NCBI GenBank assembly: GCA_022376515.1
Contig: WTXI01000292.1
Coordinates: 1 to 45,346, forward strand
DNA: 45,346 nt
Source: Lactifluus volemus
Taxonomy: Eukaryota > Basidiomycota > Agaricomycetes > Russulales > Russulaceae
Reading direction: 5' to 3'
Part shown: one piece after another, positions 30,850 through 40,863 of the stretch
How the letters are laid out: every line of letters begins with the position of its first letter
Position numbering within the stretch: the stretch's first letter is position 1
Position numbers and translations under genes: made by a program
The notes under the pieces: generated by a model
What the model was told of the DNA's origin: nothing
Seen by the model: the letters and a program-made list of their open reading frames with translations, nothing else
Database searches by the model: none

Positions 30850-32163
30850 ATGGCCGTCCCTCGCATGCTCAACAAAAACAACTCTGGTGAGGCTCGTATC
30901 TTGAGTCATATCGACCCTTTTTTTTGGTGACACCTCCCCCCTCCCGCAGCCGTCAAGCGCATCATGCAGGAGGCCCGCGAGCTTGCGAATGACCCAAGTA
31001 CCGAGTATTCTGCCGCACCACTGGAGGTTTGTACTGCCCAGCGACTGCTTTCATAGGTCGCTTACCGCCAATCATTTTAGGACGACATTTTTGTGGGTTT
31101 CTCCCCATTACTTTCCGTTGCCACCACGCAAGTCAGTCAGTGCTCACATTTTACAAAATTTGGCCTGTAGGAATGGCACTGTACCCTGCGAGGGCCTGCG
31201 GGGACAGATTTTGAGGGGGGACTGTATCACTTTCGCATCCGACTGCCGGCAGAATACCCATTCCGTCCACCAAGCATCATGCTACTCACCCCCAACGGCA
31301 GGTTTGAGCTGAACACAAAAGTGAGTTTACATTCTTCTCTAGTTCTATATCACCGTTTATTGTATGTAGATCTGTATCAGCTTCACGAATTGTGAGGTGT
31401 TCCTTGCCTTGTTTCGAGGATCCGAATTTACTTTGAAACTACGGCAGACCACGAGGAACTGTGGCAGCCTGCGTGGGGCGTGCGGACTGGTTCGTGTCGG
31501 ATTAGTTTCAAAGTGATCTTCCTATCGTGCTGAATCGGGTCATCACAAAGCTATAATCGGACTCCAAGGCTTCTTCCCTTTGAAAGGACAAACCGCGATG
31601 GGTGTCGGTGCGCTTGAGGCTCCATCAAGTGAGCGCAAGCGTCTCGCCGCCTTGTACGCATCTACCTCGTATTCTGTTTCTTATTCCATCGCTCATTTTC
31701 TCCGAATGTTCCAAGGTCGAGAGATTGGGTTTGCCCCCGTTGCAACCGGTCAAATATAGAATGCCTACCCGATCCTCCACAGACGAACGACGTGGCCTCC
31801 GGTCCGACGAGCGAAGTAAAGACGTCATCCGAGGCAGAGATCATTTCAACCCCCGCCGAATCAAACCCGGCTCAACCCGCGGAGAGTGAGGTCCCGGTGC
31901 CTACGCGAGCCGCGGCTGTAGATGGTGCAAGTGAGGTGAGAGGGAGTGAGGTGACAACCCCCGTTGTTACTTCGTCTCTGCCGAGCTCTTCGACACCCTT
32001 GTCAACCCCCACAAGTGCTCGTGGTGCTCACCAAGCTAGCACAACTCCTGCTTTTCAGCCTTCACATACATCTACGACTGTGCGTCCGCCGATGCTGCTG
32101 GACACGGCGATTTGTGTTCTGTTGGTACTCGTATTTGCGCTGCTTTGCAGGCGTGTCTTTTAG
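30850..32163 (+). CDS. Ubiquitin-conjugating enzyme E2, UBE2J type, tail-anchored
   Basis: Membrane-bound E2 of ER-associated degradation (UBE2J/Ubc6 group). Exons are 30850-30886, 30950-31026, 31081-31092 (12 bases), 31171-31320, 31370-31391 (22 bases), 31448-31489, 31551-31653 and 31716-32163; 891 bases, 296 residues, frame intact. The UBC fold runs from KRIMQEARELANDPS through FEWHCTLRGPAGTDFEGGLYHFRI, PAEYPFRPPSIMLLTPNGRFE and the catalytic cysteine in KICISFTNYHEELWQPAWGVRT. The TPNGRFE...ICIS arrangement is typical of UBE2J rather than other E2s. A WVCPRCN motif with SNIECLPD follows, then a Ser/Thr/Pro-rich linker and one hydrophobic C-terminal segment (LLDTAICVLLVLVFALLC) ending RRVF, the tail anchor. 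The 12-base exon encodes DDIF at the start of the second strand. Confidence 0.95.
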
Positions 32164-34135
32164 GACAACATTCAGTATATCATGATAGATGCATGGAGGA
32201 CAATAGCCGGTCAGCCAGTTTTACTTATCCGTCATATCTTTCGCTTGTATTACTTCCGTGAATTGCGCCATATTGCGAAATACTCGGATAACCTGTGCTG
32301 GTGCAGAGTGCAGAATAACGCCATCCTGGCTCAGTCGTCGAGGTAAGGAAAATGGCTACGCCCACCTGTTCGCACCTTCTATAAATGACTCTACACCGAT
32401 GTCGCGCGCGTGTCAAACGGGAAGCTAAGACCTTTGAGGACCTTGTGTTTGGAGACCATGTGGTACTTAATTCTTGACAGGCCATGCATGCCCTTTTCAT
32501 TACAGAGTTTGTCACACTTCCCTGGTACAACACGTGTTCCAGTCTTGTCTAGAAAAAAAAAAAAAAACTGGGGTGGCATGTCACTTGTCTACAAGTACAG
32601 CAATGGGCGGGATCGGAACGATTCGGAGGTTAACCCAAAGAGCAAAGTCTCCGCGAATGCTCGAGAGATTCAAATATTCAAAGTTTGAACTGTGGCGGTG
32701 AGTGCAGTGATGGACAGCTCTAAAACTTACGGAGCACGTTTACAGATTGCGCTCAGCAGAGATGTCTCCAACTCAGATACGTCAACCGATAACTGTCGCC
32801 ATCTCTGCCCCCACCGTATCCAAGGAAAAAAACCGATCGAGAGACCAACATGCAAAGCCTGTAAAACCAGATGGGTATGAAATGTAGCGTTTTTGACGTA
32901 AACTAGTAGTAGCGTGTCAAAAGAGGAGGAGGAAGGGTCTCTCTAACAAGCTTTCTAAAATATTCCCCGGCCGGGGAATGAAAACCATTGACACTCGGTT
33001 TCGCAACAGAATTTCTAGAAATGTTACCTTTTGACGGTGCCCTAGCGGCGGCGACCTGTGACGGAGGTTCAGGTTCAGGTTCAGGAACTTTCCCCCTCCC
33101 GGACCCGGAGAAACTTTGTCATTTCTGAATTCTCGAGCAAGGGCACAGTATTACAATTACATTAAGCTTCGGGCACGACTCCAACTACGATAGTTACTAT
33201 TGCAGTCTTAATTATCAAGTGGTAGTAGTAAGTAAGTAGAAGTACCTGAGTGGAAACGCCACATCATCTCGGACCTGGATCGCCCATGATTATGATTAAG
33301 TTAGCTCTTGAGGAACGCCATTTTTATTTTTATTTTCTTCTGCGAGCTCACAGGAATGGACTCGGAGATACCGGGGATATAGTTTTGGGTTTTTGGGGTG
33401 GACTAGCACCGCCCAATTTACTCCATCGACAGGGAAAAAAAAGAGATCTGCCGTCGCACATGCTTCGAAAGCCCCACCGACTTACTGATGTGCCAGTGCA
33501 TCGCCCGTGCCTTTCTTTGGCGGATTATCATTAATTACATCCCCGGTTAGGATAGTGCGTCCATGTAAAATGGACAGATTGCAGGCATGCACTGCTGTAC
33601 TGTACCATCTGCCAAGTGACAGCAATTCAGATGATAATCGCCGTCGCCTCATCGGGAGGTGCCAGAACAAAAAGGCGAATTACCCCTGCAGGGTATACGG
33701 TACGAGCTTATCCTTGAATTTGAGTGATTGTACATGATGTGGTATAGGTGGCGGCAATTGCACTCACATCAAATGTATTGCTGTCATTCCAGGATCACTT
33801 TCTGGTTAGCAGCTGATAAAAAAAAAGAAGAAAGAAATTCTTCTCTCGAAAGGCCGTAGATGCCGGAACATGGAGTGAAGACGAAGAGAACAGCACGCTC
33901 TTAGGTCTGATTGGGTGATATGCACGCGTAGGGCGAGACATGGGGGAGTGTCCATGACCTGGTCTGAACTTGGACCACAGTATACGCGCATGGGAGATGA
34001 CAAAAGTCGATAAGATATATGTGAAACATCAAGACCGAACAAGACGAACAAAGGGGAGTACAGTACTAGAGAAAGGGCAGTTTACACGCATGCTCCCATT
34101 GTCGGGCTGGAGGTTGCCAATTCCCCTGCGTCGTG
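32164..34135. other. Convergent intergenic region, nothing recognised
   Basis: Nearly 2 kb between the E2 and SF3A1 stop codons. Only short open frames without motifs are present. It holds a 14-A run at about 32553-32566, a short AGGTTC microsatellite at 33065-33085 (three and a half units) and a small tract of TTTTTATTTTTATTTT near 33320. Confidence 0.4.
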
Positions 34136-36837
34136 CTACTTTTTCTTCGGGTCCCGCACGCTCAACACGAGCAGATCTTCATCTTCGAGATTGTAGCTGG
34201 CGATAGTATTGCGGTTTGTGAGCATCTTGCTGTTGTACGACAGTATGAGCCGACCGGCAGATAGCGCACTGCCCGTCGCCGCGATGATGCGGTCGCGTAG
34301 CGTCGACACCAGCAAGTTCAATGACAGATCCGGGATCGTCACAATCGTGCCATCGAGCTTCCATTCGGGCTTGCTTGTATCCGTTGGTAGCTGCACCTGC
34401 AGTGAAATCGGGTGCTAATCCCGCTTGTAAGTAACTGACTAAAAGCACCTATACGTCCGAGACATACCGGATGCATGTTGATCCAGTCCTGCTCGGGGTA
34501 GTATTGTCCACCGGGGAGCTTTGCGACTCGCTGGCGCTTCGTCGGGGGTGTGTCCTCCGCGTTATCTTCCATTTGATCGGCGGGACGTACCGTGCCTGCA
34601 GCATTGGGAGGCGGGACGGTCGCGGCTGCGTTGAATGGAGGCACGCGCGTGGGAGGAGGTGGAGGCTGGTATCCAAATGGCTGTGCCGAGTCCAGTCCCT
34701 GATAGTGGAGGGGAGGGAGCATTACAGGTGGTGCTGGTGTCGGGTACATTGATGGAGGCTGCGGTCCCGATGACACCGTTGCGGCAGTATATGCCGGATC
34801 TTTCGATACAACGTCAACAGGTTTTGCGGGGATGGGGAGTGCAGGCGGCGGCGCAGAGGCGAGCGGTGGCGGCGCTGCTGCGGGACCGATGCCTGGGCCA
34901 ATAACGTTTGCGTCTTGTCTGTAAATGCGATCTCAGTCGTAGCTCGTGGAAATGATCAGAAAGCAACCTACGGCCCAAGACCCTTGGCACGGTGGATGGC
35001 AGCAATCTGCTCATCGAAATTGACGTTTGTCGAATACTTGTCGATTGTGCCTGCCTTCGTCGCGGTATGACCATCCCAGACAACTTTTTCCCTCTCCTTC
35101 CGCCGCTCGCGCTCCTCCTCTTCCTCGCGCTTCCGTCTCTCTTCGTCTGTCTCCGTACCGAAAATATCCACGCGAGTTCGTGCGAGATTCTTGAGTGAGG
35201 ATGAAACATTCGCTCCACGCTGAAGCTCCGATGCCTGCGCCTTCCGAGCTTCCAGTGCATCGCGCTGGGACTTCCACCGCGGGTCAAGAAGCTCGATCCG
35301 CATGTGCTCTTGCAGTTCGTTGACGGGTATTTGTTGGTTACAGATGCTACACGTGGCTAGAGCCACCTTGTTCTTAGAGCCCACTGGAGAGTTGCAGTTA
35401 GAGACGAGGTTTGATAGTATCAAGGAAAATACCCACGTTTGGGCACGTAATCTGTTCTGATTTTCATCGGCGCACCGGCCTCCAGCGAGCTAGCTTGGAT
35501 CGCCTTGGCACGTTCAAGTTCTTTCTGCCGCTCTTCTTCTTCCTTCTTCTTACGCTCTGACACCTCCGTGTCTTCTTCATCACTTTCCTCCATCATCACG
35601 TCATCGTCTGCTGCTTCCGTAGCCACTCCACCGGCTGTGCTGACCGCGGCTGCAGCTTCAGCCTCAGCGGCCGCCTGGCGTGCTCGGTGTGCCTCTACAT
35701 CCTCCACGGTTGTCTCCATGACCATAGCAGCCATACGTTTCTGTGCGAGGGTCATATTCTCCACTTCTTGAACGCTCATTGGCGGTGGTAATTCAGCCGC
35801 TGCGTCGGCAGCAGTAAATTCAATTGTCTGCACTATGGCATAATCGTGCCAATCAATCTCTGCAAATGCAACTGCATGGAATCTGGATGTGAGTGTCTCA
35901 TTTGTCGTCGAAATCCAGTCATCTACGTACTGCGTTCTGCTTCGCGGTCATCCTCGCGCTTCTTCTCTTGCTCACGCTTGGTGCGCTCCCACTTTGCATG
36001 CGCCTGCGCATCTGCGTACATTTTCCACTTTGCGCCATTTTCAGAGCGCTCCTTCAGCTTGTCTAGCGTCTCTTGGGTAGGCATGAGAACCTTCGTGTAC
36101 TGCTCAATCAGTCGGTTAAAATAGCCGAAGAGGGAATGAGTCGGCTTGAGAAAGTCGAATTGGTAGTTCCGACCCTCCTTAACAGACAAGTTTGCCAGAA
36201 ATGAGTGACCTTGTCTGGCAGTGAACAGCGCGGTCAGTTTCATAATGTCACTGAGGCATGTTCGTCAGCCAAAAAAAAAGAAAGATTAGGAACGGAAGGC
36301 ATACAGATCGACCGCACTGATATTTGGCATGTCGAGCATAAATTCGGTTGGAGGTGGCGGTTTTCCATAATCCTCTGTGACCTTTCCCTCCTCCGTTTCT
36401 CCAGCTTTGCCATCGGCTTCCGCTGTGACTCCCTCCAAAATCTCACCCCTCATCACCGCGTCCAACCGGTTTCTGTAATAAGCATGATAAGGGTCGGCCG
36501 GGTTGAGGAACGAGAACGCGGGGTCCGTACGCCGGCTCTCGCGCAGTTTTACCTCGAACTGGAGCGGGTCCGACGAGCGGTTCATGTGCACGATTGTACG
36601 ATCAACGGTGGCTGATGATATGATGCTATGGTGAGGTTATTAGGAACGTAGGACTGTGGAAAACGCACATTTCACATCCGGAGGAGGAAGGATAAGGCCA
36701 GTAGAGAACTTGAGCGTCCCTGAAAATCCGGCATCATTGTGGACGTCATTTCCATTGACGACGACGCCATTGAGGGGTGGGGGTGTCGAGGTTGACTCAT
36801 CCGTGTTGACGGTGGTCGCACCGTTCATCGTGGTCAT
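34136..36837 (-). CDS. PRP21: Splicing factor 3A subunit 1 (SF3A1 / Prp21)
   Basis: Subunit of the SF3A complex of U2 snRNP, needed for prespliceosome assembly. Start at 36837 (MTTMNGATTV). The first exon ends at 36669, and a 57-base intron uses the acceptor CATCAG at 36617-36612 to give KSTVDRTIVHMNRSSDP. SURP domain 1 includes FSFLNPADPYHAYYRNRL; SURP 2 includes MKLTALFTARQGHSFLANL and DFLKPTHSLFGYFNRLIEQYTKVL. A charged coiled-coil stretch follows, then IDWHDYAIVQTIEF, an acidic segment, IRTDYVPK, the CSICNQQIPVNELQEHMRIELLDPRW block, FGTETDEERRK, and a Pro-rich region with KRQRVAKLPGGQYYPEQDW. The C-terminus is a ubiquitin-like domain (LRDRIIAATGSALSAGRLIL) ending DPKKK, as in other SF3A1 proteins. 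Internal introns fall near 36260, 35870, 35430, 34950 and 34430. No frame break was noticed. Confidence 0.95.
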
Positions 36838-36928
36838 TGGAAGACGTGGTCGTGGGAAAGTCTTATTTGCGCGTCTCGGGAAATCGACAGACACCAACGG
36901 GCGCTCAAATCACAACTTTTCGATTTCG
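36838..36928. promoter_or_regulatory. 91-base bidirectional promoter, SF3A1 / MRPL31
   Basis: The two start codons lie head to head with only 91 bases between them. Both 5' leaders and both core promoters must fit here or extend into the neighbouring gene. No TATA box is seen. The MRPL31 side has CACAACTTTTCGATTTCG immediately before its ATG. Confidence 0.6.
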
Positions 36929-37400
36929 ATGTTTGGCGCATTCAGGCCAACCTTGGCCGTCAGCGTAGGTCTTCTATGGTCCGTATATGCGCCCCTCTTT
37001 TGCTTCAGTACTGAGATTCGCACATAGGAAGACGCCATGGCGGCTTTCCGTGACCCGAAAGGCTAACGTCCGCGGCCGACTTAAGAAGGTGGACGCAGTG
37101 ATTGAGGCTGTCAGAGCCAGTGGCGTCCAGTGTGAAGCATTGGTGTGTCCCCAGTCAAGATTCACAATCTATAATCTCAGACTTGTGCAGACCAACGCGC
37201 TTGCCTTACCAAAGGAGCATGAGATGGATCCCAAGGACAAATACACTGTCTTTTCGCGTCATCACAGAGGCTACCGTAAAGGAATTCACAAAGTGCCAAA
37301 ATGGACTCGTGTATGTGCCATTCCCCCTACACCTGTCCTTACATTAGTCAACCTCGCTCCCCTGTAGATCACACAGAGAATAAACCCGAAAGGGTTTTAG
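36929..37400 (+). CDS. MRPL31: Mitochondrial large-subunit ribosomal protein MRPL31 (mL60)
   Basis: Fungal-specific protein of the mitochondrial 54S/large ribosomal subunit. Exons are 36929-36978, 37028-37142, 37191-37310 and 37368-37400; 318 bases, 105 residues, frame intact, introns GT...AG. It reads MFGAFRPTLAVSVGLLWKTPWRLS, TRKANVRGRLKKVDAVIEAVRASGVQC, ALALPKEHEMDPKDKYTVFSRH, RGYRKGIHKVPKWTR and ends ITQRINPKGF. This is the full-length family pattern; the C-terminal PKGF is typical. In the third exon the upstream AG at 37180 would shift the frame, so the acceptor at 37190 is used. Confidence 0.93.
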
Positions 37401-37483
37401 ACCAACTTTATTCTGGAAACTAGCTCTCTGCTAATGCTGACATGGGAGATGCGCAACCGAACAGTAGGTGAACAGTAGAGCGC

Positions 37484-38617
37484 CTAGAATAGTACGATGT
37501 AGATCTTCCCAGATACTACACGCTCCATGATCTGGGGCGCGCCAAGAACCGTTTTGAAGACATCATCCCGGGTCTCGGGAATGTCCAACAGACAACGCTG
37601 TTTTGCATCACGATGGCTTATATCGAGCACGATATGTGTTAGAGCAGACACCGACAGCGCATCTTGAGATAAACACGTTCAGGTAGCTTGAACAACTCGT
37701 CGTATAACGGACTTGCCTGTCTCGCAAAGTAGCTTGCCGATCCTGCCAGGAGTACCGACTGCTGAGCCGATCTTGGTCTTCTTGAGATGCTCGACGTGTT
37801 CCTCGAGCTTGAAATGTTTGGCGAATAGCTTCGCGACGCCACCGCCTTTGTCACCCTGCAGCATTTTGTTCTTGAGGGTACGCGTCACATCCGCTCCACG
37901 CAAAGCTGCTCCTGTTAGAAAGAGCAGAGTGGGCGCCCCAGATGATTTGGGTCTCTGCATTAATCGAGTGTGAAGTGAGGGAACCACTATCGCTCAACAA
38001 GGTGATTAATGGTATGGTCTGAGAAAGAGGAGAACGTACCCTGAACAATGAAATCCACTAACATGTCCAAGTTCCTCGATCCCGTCCATCCGGTCGTGTC
38101 CGCTATAGAGCTCTCTGCCTGATAACGTCAACCTTAACACGTCTTCTATTGTACTTGAAAGCATATACATGCCTGGAATTTGCCTGTCCTGAAGCTCCAG
38201 TACAGATATCTTTGAAAATGATTTCGCCTGCATAGCAGATAGGTATTCGGATATCATGGCAGGCGGGCGCAACGCCACAGAAGGAACATCTCCTGGTTCT
38301 GCGCCTTCGTTGAACTTTCGCTTCTGGTGGAATATCACGCGTCAGGGACTGGCAGCTCATACGTAGGGCGAGTTATGTAGACATACCTTAGCTTTTCGTT
38401 CTTTATCCTTCTCTCTTCGTTTTCTTTTCTTCTCTGAAAGTGATTTTGTTTGTTCTACGGGAGCCTCGTCGCCCTCGTCGGCTTCATCAGCGCTGAGCAA
38501 CTTGCCAATGTCGTCCGGATCTCCAATGAGGGATCCTAATCCCTCATCCTCGGAGAGTGCAACTGTTTCATCTGGCATGAAATCATCTTCGAGGTCATCG
38601 CCTCTGTGATGCGTCAT
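37484..38617 (-). CDS. CMS1: Cms1-like ribosome-biogenesis protein (CMSS1 family)
   Basis: Yeast Cms1 is part of the 90S pre-ribosome (small-subunit processome) and was found as a suppressor of an mcm10 mutant. Exons on the minus strand are 38617-38387, 38323-38173, 38114-38040, 37986-37717 and 37662-37484; 906 bases, 301 residues, frame intact. The acidic N-terminus (MTHHRGDDLEDDFMPDE) and the Lys/Arg-rich SEKKRKRREKDKERKAK lead into a DEAD-helicase-like fold: VALRPPAMISEYLS, DTTGWTGSRNLDMLVDFIVQ, PTLLFLTGAALRGADVTR, VGTPGRIGKLLCETDALSV, THIVLDISHRDAKQR and KIYIVLF at the end. The intron 38172-38115 begins GCATGT and 37716-37663 begins GCAAGT; no GT donor keeps the frame at either place, so both are read as GC-AG introns. 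It converges on MRPL31 with 83 bases between stops. Confidence 0.93.
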
Positions 38618-38863
38618 TGTCGGGTCGGGTAGTCAGAAGCGGAGAGAGAGAAACGGGGCCGGGATAGGCCGAAGCGTACCACTTTGTTGGACACGTCCGA
38701 GTCACGGTTTGCCGCATGCTTTTGTTTTCCTTTGATTTCATTCTCCCTCTTTGCTCGCCTCTGTCTTAGCACTTCGATGGTATAACCCCTTCAAGGACAA
38801 ACAGTTCAGGAGGGGCCACCACTCTACGTCGCATCCCAGGTCCTCACCAGTTAGCGACTTGGT

Positions 38864-40090
38864 ATGCGCCGCATTTCCGATCTAGTGACGAAAACTACTG
38901 CTACAACCACTACTACTATGAATGATATGACACCTCCTTTCCCCGTCCCACTAAAAGACGTTTCACCTGTTTCGACCCCAAGTAATGAGTCATCCCTCTC
39001 CTCGATGAACAACCAACGCCGCGCAGTCAAGGTCCCTCAACCCTACGATGCTTTCTTAGTATTAGATGTAGAAGCAACTTGCCTACAAGGTAGCGACTTC
39101 AACTGGCCCAATGAGATCATTGTGCGTTATCAACCCTTGGACGCGTTCTCACCGCTCACCCGAGTCACAGGAATGGCCCGTCTGTCTTCTCAAATGGGTA
39201 GATAAAGGGAATAATGGTATGGCTAGCGCCTTGCAGAAAGTCGCGGAATTTCGTAATTTCGTTAAACCAATATGGCGTCCCAAGCTATCCCCTTCTGTAC
39301 CTCCCTCACTGGCATAACCCAAGTCAGTGTTTCCTGTTCCACTACCGTCGTCCGCCATCTAGACACCCTTGTGTCCATATGGTTAGGAACAGGTTGATAG
39401 CGCACCCCACTTTCCTGAAGTCGTCTGGCGATTCTCAGCCTTCCTCGTACAACACGGGCTTATCCACCCTGTGACCGGCGAACGCCTCGTTCGTTTCTGC
39501 TGGTGCACTGATGGTCCCTTTGATATCCGGGACTTTGTTGTCAAGCAATGTTTCATCTCAAGTGTCAGTGTTTTGAGGTATGCTGCTTATGAGATACGTC
39601 TTGACAAGTCGTTCTCCACCAATGTAGATCTCCATACCTCCGTGGCTTATGGGAGATGTTGTGGACGTCCGTAAAGTGGTGAGCACATGGGCAAAGTTCA
39701 ATCAAGCTCAGACGCCGAGGGTGTGTGAAGAAATGCCGTTATCTTTATGTCACCCCCATCGCACTGCTGATCTTCCGTCATATCCAGCTCAAACACACTT
39801 TTCCCCATCGCATATCACCGAATATTGAGAGTCAGCTCAGATTCCTCGACCTAGCTCCATTTGAAGGAAGGCAACATTGCGGCCTTGATGTATGGGTTCC
39901 TATTATTGTTGCCCCTTTTTTTGTCGAATTCTCAAATTGCCCTCAGGACTCGCGTAATGTTGCCCGGATCATCATCGAGCTGGCACGCCGCGGCGTCCGT
40001 TTGGTGCCCAATACGCCAATCCAACCTGGGCGTCGTTGGCCATGGATGGGAAAGCCCGGCCAAATCCTTGAACAGTATTGCTTGAAGTAA
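38864..40090 (+). CDS. ERI1-like 3'-5' exoribonuclease (DEDDh), frame break near 39291
   Basis: DEDDh exonuclease of the ERI1 group, which trims histone mRNA ends, 5.8S rRNA or small RNAs in other eukaryotes. Exons are 38864-39121, 39171-39322, 39393-39563, 39628-39720, 39788-39889 and 39947-40090. Motif Exo I is FLVLDVEATC, followed by FNWPNEIIEWPV. Then come VAEFRNFVKPIWRPKLS, FCTSLTGITQ, QVDSAPHFPEVVWRF, the Exo II-like CTDGPFDIRDF, ISIPPWLMGDVVDVRK and QHCGLDDSRNVARI, where H and D form Exo III. All exons are whole in frame except the second, which is one base short between PKLS and FCTSLTGI near 39291. With one base restored the protein has 306 residues. Start at 38864 is the first ATG; ATG 38918 is an alternative. 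The break may be a consensus error. Confidence 0.88.
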
Positions 40091-40863
40091 CATTATTTAT
40101 TGCCTGCTTAGTTAGGTGTGATACCATGGACTCTATATCCTTGTCCCCCGTGTTGTCGTTGTGTTGTCGCGTTGATCTATTATGCCCAATGGCTTTCTAT
40201 TGGTGTAGTTTTGTTCCGTTCTCATGTACTCACCTCGCGGTCTCAATTGTATCCACCTATTTCATCCCATTCTAGTCAGACCACGGTTATCGCTGGGAAA
40301 ATTAAACCTTAGATTGCAAGGTCATTTGTAAGATCAGGTTGGGAAAAGAAGTCGTTCATTGTTCCTGGCGATGCCGTAACGCTACCGTAACTGACATGTA
40401 CATAGCTTTCCAGTGGCCTCGACAACCTGGCATGTGGTCTAGTTGACGTGAGTTCCCGTCGTTCAAAGCGTTTGTAGATTCCGGTTCTGTACCTGTGCTT
40501 TCACGTAAAAGGATTTGCTTTCAGTATCATCGGCGGCCCTCAGACTCCATTCTCCACATCGAGCTTCTGAGACCATTACGACAACACCCGAATGGTGTTT
40601 CTAACAAATGATCCACTAGCTAATTCTATCAAGTATTAGTTTTTGTTGCGACCACAGCATTTACAAAATAGGTGTAATGACGGCAGAAGAAAATGATGTA
40701 CAGTTACAGTTAACCCGACGGCCTACTGCGCCCAAATCCATTATCGTCTAACTCAATCAGCAAAACTTGAAAAGGAAAAATAAACAAACAAACAGGGCAC
40801 GCCAATCTCTAGGAGGGGAATGGGTGGGACATCTATATGATTTATAACGTGTATGTGGGCGGT
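40091..40863. other. Convergent intergenic region, nothing recognised
   Basis: Spacer between the ERI1-like and TmpA-like genes, which converge. No recognisable coding sequence, RNA or repeat was seen apart from the AAATAAACAAACAAACA tract near 40779-40796. Confidence 0.35.

Noticed and set aside
33065..33085. AGGTTC repeats as a telomere-like tract
   Set aside because: Only three and a half units, and the unit is not a fungal telomere repeat; a small microsatellite.
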